DNA from: Shewanella frigidimarina
GTDB lineage: Bacteria > Pseudomonadota > Gammaproteobacteria > Enterobacterales > Shewanellaceae
NCBI RefSeq assembly: GCF_003797125.1
Contig: NZ_RKKE01000004.1
Location: 62,001-126,000 of the forward strand
Direction of reading: 5' to 3'
DNA: 64,000 nt
A program made the position numbers and the translations under genes. The number at the start of each line of letters is the position of its first letter. The first letter of the stretch is position 1. This document shows, one piece after another, positions 57,749 through 64,000 of this stretch. The notes under the pieces are model-generated. The model was not told the DNA's origin. It made no database searches and saw nothing but the letters and a program-made list of their open reading frames with translations.

Positions 57749-57774
57749 AAAGTCAGGCTTAGCCTGACTTTTTT
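57749..57774 (+). terminator. Terminator after tyrP
   Basis: AAAGTCAGGC-TTA-GCCTGACTTT followed by TTT. Ends the tyrP transcript before the peptidase gene. Confidence 0.85.
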
Positions 57775-57893
57775 GTTTTTATGGTCCGACGTTTTTATAG
57801 TCCGCCAACATTGACCTAGATGATTAAACAAGAAATCGACACGACTGACGGCAATATTGATTACCCGTGAACACCCCAAATGGAATTATTATA

Positions 57894-60050
57894 ATGAAAA
57901 AATGGTTATTAACTGTCGCAATGGCAGCCAGCTTTGGCGCTGCGGCAGATGAAGGCATGTGGCAACCACATCAACTTCCCGCAATGGCTGATGAACTTAA
58001 AGCAAAAGGCTTAGAAATAAGCGCTGATTCAATTTCAAAATTAACTGAATTCCCAATGAATGCCGTTATCAGCCTGGGTGGTTGTACCGCATCATTTGTG
58101 TCACCAAAAGGTTTGGTAGTTACCAACCATCACTGTGCCTATGGCTCAATTCAGTACAACTCCACCCCAGAAAAAAACCTCCTTAAAGACGGCTTTTTAG
58201 CTAAAACTTACGCCGAAGAATTACCGGCGACACCTGGTTCACGTATTTTTGTAACTGAAGCAGTAACCGATGTTACCGATAAAGTTAAAGCAAACCAGAT
58301 GGATAAAGTGGGCAATGAGTTTTATAAAGGTATAGAACTACAAGAAAAAACCTTAGTTGCTGAATGTGAAAAAGAGGATGGTTACCGTTGCCAAGTGTAT
58401 AGTTTCCATGGCGGCCTAGAATATTATCTTGTTAAGCAGTTAGAAATTCGTGATGTGCGTTTAGCCTATAACCCAGCCGCTAGTGTGGGCAAATACGGCG
58501 GTGATATCGATAACTGGATGTGGCCTCGTCATACCGGTGACTTCTCATTTTATCGTGCTTACGTATCTAAAGACGGCAAGCCTGCTGATTTTAGCAAAGA
58601 CAATGTACCGTACGAGCCAAAAAGCTTTTTAAAAGTATCAGCTAAAGGCGTTAGCGATGGCGACTTTGTCATGGTTGCTGGTTATCCTGGCCGTACCAAC
58701 CGATACCGCACTGCAGATGAAGTTAACAATCAGTTTAATTGGGCTTATCCAGAAGGCAAAGTCCTACAAGAGCGCATGATTAGCATCATCAAAGAAACAG
58801 CTTCTGAAGGCAGCGACGAACGAATTAAATACGAAAGCTTGATTGCTGGTTTAGCTAATTACGCCAAAAACTTTACCTCGATGATTGAGTATTATGGTAA
58901 ATCAACCATGCTCGCTGATCGTGAAAAAATAGAGACCGATTTAGCAAACTGGATTGGTAAAGATAAAAAACGCCAGCAGCAGTATGGCGAAACACTATCA
59001 AGCTTAGAAAAGTTAGTGGCTAAGAGTCAGCAAAATCAGCAACGTGACATTTTATTAGGTTACATCGGTTACACCACTATGGTCACTACCGCTCGTGATT
59101 TGTATCGCTTAGCTAATGAGAAAACCTTAGCTGATATGGCACGAGAACCAGGCTACCAAGAACGTGACATGACCAACTTCACTTCAAGCATGGAACGTAT
59201 TGATCGCCGTTATGCCGCCAGTGTCGATAAAGCCCTGCTAGCCGATTTACTGACACGTTATGCTGCATTACCTGCAGAGCAGCATTTAGCCGCTTTAGAT
59301 AAAGCATTTGGTATTAGCAGCAAGTTCGATGCTAAAGCATTAGCTAAAACACTCGATAAAATGTACGCCAACACCAAGCTAAATAACAAAGAAACTCGCT
59401 TAGCATGGATGAACAAATCGGTTGCCGACTTTAAAGCATCTAACGACCCATTCATTCAATTTGCAGTACAGACCTTTGATGCTGACATGGCGCGCGAGAA
59501 AGAGAAAAAGCAATTAGAAGGTGACTTAATGAAAGTACGTCCACAATATATGGACGCTATCATTGCTTACAATCGCGAGTTAGGAAAACCTGTTTATGCT
59601 GATGCAAACTCAAGCCTGCGTGTAACGGTAGGTAACGTTAAAGGTTATTCTCCACAGGATGGTTTAGTGGCGGTGCCTTTTACACGTTTAGAAGGCATTT
59701 TAGCCAAAGACACTGGTGTTGATCCTTTCGATGCGCCAGCTAAACAACTTGAGCTGATTAAACAAAAGCAATACGGCGATTACTACGTCAAAGCGGTTGA
59801 TTCTGTACCGGTTAACTTCTTATCCACCTTAGACACAACGGGTGGTAACTCAGGCTCACCAACCTTAAACGGCCGTGCTGAACTAGTGGGTTTACTGTTT
59901 GATGGTGTGTACGAAAGTATCATTGGTGACTGGGGATACGACGCACAAAGTAACCGTTCTATCCAAGTAGACAGCCGCTACATGCTATGGGTAATGCAGT
60001 ATTTAGATAATGCTGACAACTTATTAGCTGAAATGGAAATCGTTAGATAA
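57894..60050 (+). CDS. S46 family dipeptidyl peptidase, DPP7 type
   Basis: About 718 residues: a signal peptide (MKKWLLTVAMAASFGAAA) and a chymotrypsin-fold peptidase with catalytic His in VTNHHCAYGSIQ, Asp in GDIDNWMWPRHTGDFS and Ser in TTGGNSGSPTLNG. The substrate-pocket residue after GLLFD is Gly, which in this family marks DPP7-type preference for hydrophobic P1 residues; DPP11 has Arg there. It works in the periplasm on peptides. ATG 57894 is preferred over a GTG nine codons upstream. Its stop is 3 bases from the convergent pseudouridine synthase gene. Confidence 0.9.
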   Translation: MKKWLLTVAMAASFGAAADEGMWQPHQLPAMADELKAKGLEISADSISKLTEFPMNAVISLGGCTASFVSPKGLVVTNHHCAYGSIQYNSTPEKNLLKDGFLAKTYAEELPATPGSRIFVTEAVTDVTDKVKANQMDKVGNEFYKGIELQEKTLVAECEKEDGYRCQVYSFHGGLEYYLVKQLEIRDVRLAYNPAASVGKYGGDIDNWMWPRHTGDFSFYRAYVSKDGKPADFSKDNVPYEPKSFLKVSAKGVSDGDFVMVAGYPGRTNRYRTADEVNNQFNWAYPEGKVLQERMISIIKETASEGSDERIKYESLIAGLANYAKNFTSMIEYYGKSTMLADREKIETDLANWIGKDKKRQQQYGETLSSLEKLVAKSQQNQQRDILLGYIGYTTMVTTARDLYRLANEKTLADMAREPGYQERDMTNFTSSMERIDRRYAASVDKALLADLLTRYAALPAEQHLAALDKAFGISSKFDAKALAKTLDKMYANTKLNNKETRLAWMNKSVADFKASNDPFIQFAVQTFDADMAREKEKKQLEGDLMKVRPQYMDAIIAYNRELGKPVYADANSSLRVTVGNVKGYSPQDGLVAVPFTRLEGILAKDTGVDPFDAPAKQLELIKQKQYGDYYVKAVDSVPVNFLSTLDTTGGNSGSPTLNGRAELVGLLFDGVYESIIGDWGYDAQSNRSIQVDSRYMLWVMQYLDNADNLLAEMEIVR

Positions 60051-60053
60051 CGC

Positions 60054-60770
60054 TCAGTTTACTGCACGTTTAAGACTCAATAACTCTGCGGCCGTTAATG
60101 GCCGCATTGTTTTTTCTGCAAGCTCATCAATACGTATATCGAGTAATTGAGTTCGCATTAAATCAATCACTTTGTAACCTAACGTTTGACACATACGGCG
60201 TATTTGTCGATTTAATCCTTGGGTTAATACAATCTCAAACCTGTCTTCTTCAGCCGTTAAGCTCAATGGCCGAATATCGCATGATCGAGTTTGCACATCA
60301 CCATAACTGACCCCATTTGCCATCATCGATAAAAAACTGGTACTAATTGGCTTATCAACTTGGACCACGTATGTCTTAGGATGATAATAATCGGGATGCA
60401 TTAGCGCTTGCGTTAATTGACCGTCATTAGTGAGTAGTAGCAAACCACGAGAATCTTTATCCAAACGCCCTGCAGGATACAACCTTGGTAACTCAGGTAG
60501 TACATGCAGTAAGCTGTGGGGATCATCAACTAATAAACGGCAATCAATTCCAACAGGCTTATGATATAGCCAATACTGTTTATCTTGCACAGCAAGGATC
60601 GGTTTATCGTCTACTAGAATTGTCTCAATTTCACAAAGGTTAACTCGGTCAGTGTGTTTAGCTAATTGATGATTAATACTCACTCGACCAGTGTCGATAA
60701 GTCGTGCAGCTTGGCGTCTTGACGCCACACCACATACAGCCAAATAATGACTTAATCGCATTGATGTCAT
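60054..60770 (-). CDS. RsuA/RluB-family pseudouridine synthase
   Basis: About 238 residues: S4 domain (MRLSHYLAVCGVASRRQAAR), catalytic Asp in PAGRLDKDSRGLLLLTND, and the family end [18 protein letters not shown]. This is the RluB/E/F-RsuA family; RluF is encoded elsewhere in the window, so this is a second, different member and its target is not assigned. ATG 60770 is used; ATG 60761 and an upstream TTG at 60806 are alternatives. The start region contains a 23-bp tandem duplication. Confidence 0.85.
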   Translation of the reverse strand: MTSMRLSHYLAVCGVASRRQAARLIDTGRVSINHQLAKHTDRVNLCEIETILVDDKPILAVQDKQYWLYHKPVGIDCRLLVDDPHSLLHVLPELPRLYPAGRLDKDSRGLLLLTNDGQLTQALMHPDYYHPKTYVVQVDKPISTSFLSMMANGVSYGDVQTRSCDIRPLSLTAEEDRFEIVLTQGLNRQIRRMCQTLGYKVIDLMRTQLLDIRIDELAEKTMRPLTAAELLSLKRAVN

Positions 60771-60794
60771 AGACTTAATCGTATTGATATCATA
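60749..60794. repeat. 23-bp tandem duplication at a start codon
   Basis: GACTTAATCGCATTGATGTCAT(A) and GACTTAATCGTATTGATATCAT(A) lie side by side, 21 of 23 bases identical. The length is not a multiple of three, so the upper copy supplies a different frame; it duplicates the initiation region of the pseudouridine synthase gene. Confidence 0.8.
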
Positions 60795-60823
60795 GATAAT
60801 ACTCAAGCAGGAATAAATAGACG

Positions 60824-61516
60824 TTAACGGGTTTCGAGAAATTGATACACGTTATGTTGTTGAGTTTTAATGGTTGACAGCAGGCTTAACCCAAGACAGA
60901 TACACCATAGAATATTCGCTTGAGTTAATGTCCACATGGCTGAGGACACGATACAATACTGGGGTAAATCGGCCGAACACTCAGCAAAATCCAACTGGCT
61001 CCAATCGAACAGCGTCAATAATAATAACCCACTGCATATTGAAATAATGCTCAAACTAAGCATTCGCTTGGTCATCGTGCTGCCAGGTTTAAAGTAATCA
61101 AGTAGGCAAATACAATGCAAAAAAATGGTACTGAATAAATAAAGCGTCGACGCTTTACGGTGTAAGTCTAAAAAGTTAATCGGAAACACACCCATTAGCA
61201 CAATACTAACACCAACTACACCACCAATAATGGCAATGTAACGGCTCAGTAAATCAGGAAAGGTATTAAACACCGCCACCATGGCGAGTAAGAAGCATGA
61301 GCCACCCGCTAATAGTGATAAATTAAACACGATTGCAAACGACGAATGCATATAATTACCAAGCGTATCAGGGCGGATCATCAACATGTCTAAGCTTATA
61401 CCATCGGCTTGTACTATCAACGCACTTCCTACGCCAAAAGAGCAGATTGCAGCCGCTGCCAATGACATAAATACAATCACTAGGTGTAAATCATAATTAC
61501 GGACTCTATCTGTCAC
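60824..61516 (-). CDS. DUF998-like membrane protein
   Basis: 230 residues with six membrane helices (about 12-34, 60-83, 91-110, 125-142, 150-169, 195-213). The pattern of short loops with GVFPINFLDLHRKAS between helices 3 and 4 is that of DUF998/Frag1-like proteins. Function is unknown. The start is GTG and its ribosome binding site is weak, so a shorter form is possible. It is 53 bases upstream of the pseudouridine synthase gene on the same strand. Confidence 0.75.
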   Translation of the reverse strand: MTDRVRNYDLHLVIVFMSLAAAAICSFGVGSALIVQADGISLDMLMIRPDTLGNYMHSSFAIVFNLSLLAGGSCFLLAMVAVFNTFPDLLSRYIAIIGGVVGVSIVLMGVFPINFLDLHRKASTLYLFSTIFLHCICLLDYFKPGSTMTKRMLSLSIISICSGLLLLTLFDWSQLDFAECSADLPQYCIVSSAMWTLTQANILWCICLGLSLLSTIKTQQHNVYQFLETR

Positions 61517-61589
61517 TGATCGATACTTATGTCAAAAATGGAATGAGAATGTTAACGCGGAAAGCAAAAAAGTAAAAGCCGATAATCAC

Positions 61590-61637
61590 ATAACCCAAAA
61601 CCTAAGCCCTAACTTAAACCAAAATTTAAACCAAAAA
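61590..61637. repeat. Degenerate 12-bp tandem repeat
   Basis: ATAACCCAAAAC, CTAAGCCCTAAC, TTAAACCAAAAT, TTAAACCAAAAA, directly beside the terminator at 61641-61670. It lies upstream of the DUF998 gene and downstream of the metT terminator. Confidence 0.7.
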
Positions 61638-61640
61638 TAA

Positions 61641-61670
61641 AAATGCCCAATCGTGGCTGACTGGGCATTA
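61641..61670 (-). terminator. Terminator of the MetT-like transporter gene
   Basis: AATGCCCA / TGGGCATT stem of 8 bp with a 12-base loop; on the minus strand it is followed by TTTTATTTTTGG. Confidence 0.85.
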
Positions 61671-61750
61671 TTTGCTATAGCGGACTAAATAGTCACTTTA
61701 ATCTTAATCTCGTTAAACCAAGCGACTGTGTGATTTACCCTGTAGCCAAT

Positions 61751-63094
61751 TTAAGTACGTTTACGAAATATCACAATAATCACCGCAATAACGGCCAAAA
61801 TCATACAGTACCAAGCATTAGACACTGCGGTTAATGGGCTAATGGTAAACACCGAGGCAATTAATAATGCTTGGGCGCCATGCGGAATTAATCCCTGAAT
61901 AATACATGCGAAGATATCTAAAATACTGGCTGCTCGTTTTGGCGATACTCCATGTTTTTCAGCAAGCTCTTTCGCAATATCGCCCGTCACCACAATCGAA
62001 ACCGTATTGTTAGCAACGCACGTATTCGTTGCGGCAACAATCGCTGCCATACCTAGCTCTGCTGCACGACTTGATGCTTCGCCATTGGCTTTTGAAAAAC
62101 GACTGATCAAACCCTCAATTTGTTTACTGACAAAGGTTAATCCACCTTGCTGCTGCATTAACGCCGCTAAACCACCAACTAACATCGACAGAATAAAAAT
62201 TTCCTGCATATTGGTAAAGCCAGTATAAATATCATTACCAAATTGAATAACGCTATATTCTGAAGTCAGTACGCCTGTCATGCCTGCAAGTACAATCCCT
62301 AGCGACAACACCACAAAAACGTTTAAACCCACCACAGCTAATACCAGAATGGTTAAATACGGTAATACTTTTAAGATTTCAATATCCTGAGCAGCAATAT
62401 CCGCTTGCCCTTGACCGACAATCGAAAAAGCAATCAAGGTGAGGATCGACGCCGGAATTGCAAACACTAAGTTTTCACGGAACTTGTCTTTCATTTCACA
62501 ACCTTGAGTACGTGTTGCCGCAATCGTGGTATCTGAAATAATCGATAAGTTGTCTCCAAATAATGCACCAGACATCACCGCACCAGCCATTAAGGCATAA
62601 TCAATTTGTGCTTGGTCTGCAACACCTAATGCCACTGGTGCTACTGCCGCTATGGTGCCCATAGATGTGCCCATTGAAGTCGCGATAAAGGCGGCAATAA
62701 CAAAGAAACCAGGCAATAGTAAATTTGATGGAATAAACGATAAACCAAGTGCAACGGTGGCATCAACGCCACCAGTGGCTTTAGCCACTGCAGCAAATGC
62801 GCCTGCCAATAAATAAATTAAACACATAGCAATAATATTGCTGTGGCCAATACCTTCAATAAAGGTTTCTATCGCACTGTTGATTTTCTGTTTCGATAAC
62901 AGTACCGCCAACACAATGGCAGGTAAAATAGCAATCACACTGGGTAATTGATAGAACGCATAATCAACGCCCTGGCTTTGAAAATATAAGCCTGCGCCTA
63001 TAAATAATCCTAAAAATAAAAATAATGGCAATAACGCCACAAACGATGCCGGGCTGTTTCCTGCCGTGGTAACTGATGAAGTAGCTTTGGTCAA
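61751..63094 (-). CDS. metT: NhaC-family transporter, predicted methionine transporter MetT
   Basis: 447 residues with about eleven membrane helices. The family core is AAFIATSMGTSMGTIAAVAPV and GDNLSIISDTTIAATRTQGC, as in Na+/H+ antiporter (NhaC) family proteins. Upstream tandem met boxes point to MetJ control, and comparative genomics has assigned MetJ-regulated NhaC-family members the name MetT as predicted methionine importers. Start is TTG after AGAGAG. The transport substrate has not been shown from this sequence; the sodium/proton antiporter name would be the default without the operator. Confidence 0.8.
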   Translation of the reverse strand: MTKATSSVTTAGNSPASFVALLPLFLFLGLFIGAGLYFQSQGVDYAFYQLPSVIAILPAIVLAVLLSKQKINSAIETFIEGIGHSNIIAMCLIYLLAGAFAAVAKATGGVDATVALGLSFIPSNLLLPGFFVIAAFIATSMGTSMGTIAAVAPVALGVADQAQIDYALMAGAVMSGALFGDNLSIISDTTIAATRTQGCEMKDKFRENLVFAIPASILTLIAFSIVGQGQADIAAQDIEILKVLPYLTILVLAVVGLNVFVVLSLGIVLAGMTGVLTSEYSVIQFGNDIYTGFTNMQEIFILSMLVGGLAALMQQQGGLTFVSKQIEGLISRFSKANGEASSRAAELGMAAIVAATNTCVANNTVSIVVTGDIAKELAEKHGVSPKRAASILDIFACIIQGLIPHGAQALLIASVFTISPLTAVSNAWYCMILAVIAVIIVIFRKRT

Positions 63095-63265
63095 AATGAT
63101 CTCTCTTTATCTTAACGAATAGGGATTGTTGGATGAGAAAAGCGAGTACGACACAATCTCGGTCATCGGTGATTATTTAACAACACGTTCAACGGTGCTA
63201 AATATTGCAGTCACATCATAACAAGTTGTGCCAAGAATAAGAGAACTCTTCACCACTGTCAATCT

Positions 63266-63281
63266 AGACGTCTAGACTTCT
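63266..63281. promoter_or_regulatory. Tandem MetJ boxes
   Basis: AGACGTCT followed directly by AGACTTCT. The first is the perfect met box; the second has one mismatch. MetJ needs two adjacent boxes. The site lies 172 bases before the MetT-like start codon. Confidence 0.85.
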
Positions 63282-63461
63282 TTGCTTCCGAAGTGTTTTT
63301 TATTCTAAAACCTGAAAACTGCTACAAATAATTTACATAACCATAATCAATTTATCTATTTAACTCTCTTTATTCACTAAAAAATTGATGTAAGTTAATC
63401 ATAACCTAATGCCAATTTGTTACGCTGACAAGGATTCTCTAACTTATATAGAGGTGAGGCT

Positions 63462-63746
63462 ATGGAACGTAAACCAGACAGAGTGAGCGCGATGAAGCAG
63501 CTCCTTGATCAAGTCAAAACCTCTTTGCCGCTTGATCAACCCGGTATATTTAGTTGTGGCCCAACCAACAACTGTGTGGGCTGCCCTAAAAAGTTGCTCG
63601 ACCTTGTTGATGCAGAAGTGAACTATTGGGACGCAGCCATTACTCAAGGCGTTATACCTTCGTTTGGCGATATTAGTCGCTTTGGAAAACTGTGTAGAAA
63701 TGTCAGTCGTGGTTTACAACGCAATGATACCCAGGGCCATCATTAA
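63462..63746 (+). CDS. Small conserved cysteine-containing cytoplasmic protein
   Basis: 94 residues, no signal peptide. A cysteine cluster FSCGPTNNCVGCPKK (C-x6-C-x2-C, residues about 32-42) and a fourth Cys later in KLCRNVS could hold a metal or an Fe-S cluster. LVDAEVNYWDAAI follows. The family is not recognised. AGAGGTGAGG precedes the ATG, so it is well translated. It is divergent from the metT gene and convergent with putA. Confidence 0.7.
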   Translation: MERKPDRVSAMKQLLDQVKTSLPLDQPGIFSCGPTNNCVGCPKKLLDLVDAEVNYWDAAITQGVIPSFGDISRFGKLCRNVSRGLQRNDTQGHH

Positions 63747-63770
63747 CTAACCTAAACTAGAGATAACAAA

Positions 63771-63792
63771 AAGCCCACGAGCAAGTGGGCTT
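63771..63792. terminator. Bidirectional terminator
   Basis: AAGCCCAC-GAGCAA-GTGGGCTT with A/T runs; serves the small gene (+) and putA (-). Confidence 0.85.
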
Positions 63793-63810
63793 AATGCAAG
63801 TACTTCAGGC

Positions 63811-64000
63811 TTATTCTTCAGCATCACCCAGTGACAATAATGTCGCATTACCACCAATCGCGGTAATGTTATTAGTACGCGTTTTTTCGGTCACAAAACG
63901 AGTTAAATAATGCGGGCCACCCGCTTTAGGACCCGTGCCCGATAAACCTTGACCACCAAATGGTTGCACGCCAACAACGGCGCCAATTTGGTTACGGTTA
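63811..64000 (-). CDS. putA: C-terminus of PutA (proline dehydrogenase/P5C dehydrogenase), partial
   Basis: 62 codons plus a stop are visible; the rest lies beyond the window. The sequence [20 protein letters not shown] then [15 protein letters not shown] is the aldehyde-dehydrogenase-superfamily C-terminal segment of PutA, and the tail ends GDAEE. PutA oxidises proline to glutamate in two steps at the inner membrane. Whether the N-terminal repressor domain is present cannot be seen. Confidence 0.9.
   Translation of the reverse strand, partial: NRNQIGAVVGVQPFGGQGLSGTGPKAGGPHYLTRFVTEKTRTNNITAIGGNATLLSLGDAEE

Overview
The window looks like chromosomal DNA of a Shewanella-type marine gammaproteobacterium. 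The support is combined gene content: a NarQ/NarP pair, orphan nrfBCD-type electron-transfer genes behind an FNR/EtrA box, a PiuC/TonB iron-uptake pair, PhoX, a CoA-disulfide reductase-rhodanese fusion, an S46 dipeptidyl peptidase, prfB-lysS with the RF2 frameshift, and a MetJ-type operator before an NhaC-family transporter. Base composition is AT-rich and intergenic regions are long. No tRNA, rRNA, CRISPR array, prophage or intact insertion sequence was found. Species is not assigned.

Layout. 1-8.7 kb is respiratory: 3' part of narQ, narP, yacL, zntB, then a LysR-type regulator divergent from a membrane-anchored DUF2726-like gene and nrfB-nrfC-nrfD. 8.8-17 kb holds iron uptake (TonB receptor plus piuC under a Fur box), a VOC protein, PhoX, RhlE and a small CCxxC-tailed protein. 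17-24 kb is housekeeping (class A PBP, DUF72, RluF) followed by a CsgD-like LuxR regulator and a large lipoprotein. 26-31.5 kb is the main accessory region: four minus-strand genes alternate a membrane protein and a small exported protein. They are flanked by a broken small membrane gene, a decayed IS110 transposase and a decayed second copy of one of the membrane proteins. 31.5-41 kb has an OmpA/DUF4892-type protein, an S41 peptidase with a small lipoprotein partner, a CsgI/DUF2057 protein, a 1144-residue GGDEF-EAL protein and pyrC. 42-46.4 kb has a WD40-like lipoprotein, a fossil of a lysyl-tRNA synthetase gene, and a persulfide/CoA redox group (DUF134, Fur-family regulator, CoADR-rhodanese, thioesterase). 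46.5-64 kb has lysS-prfB, a chemoreceptor, ChrA, RlmC with an OhrR-like regulator, a GDT1/TMEM165 exporter under a yybP-ykoY riboswitch, TyrP, DPP7-type S46 peptidase, a pseudouridine synthase, DUF998, a MetT-like transporter under met boxes, and the 3' end of putA.

How the parts connect. NarQ/NarP and the FNR box place the first 9 kb in anaerobic nitrate/nitrite-type respiration, although no catalytic nrfA is present here. Several genes have regulators readable directly from DNA (FNR, Fur, MetJ, Mn riboswitch, RF2 autoregulation). The most unusual material is the 26-31.5 kb module with its gene fossils, the lysS fossil at 43.2 kb, and three unrelated intergenic tracts that share a 12-bp repeat period.
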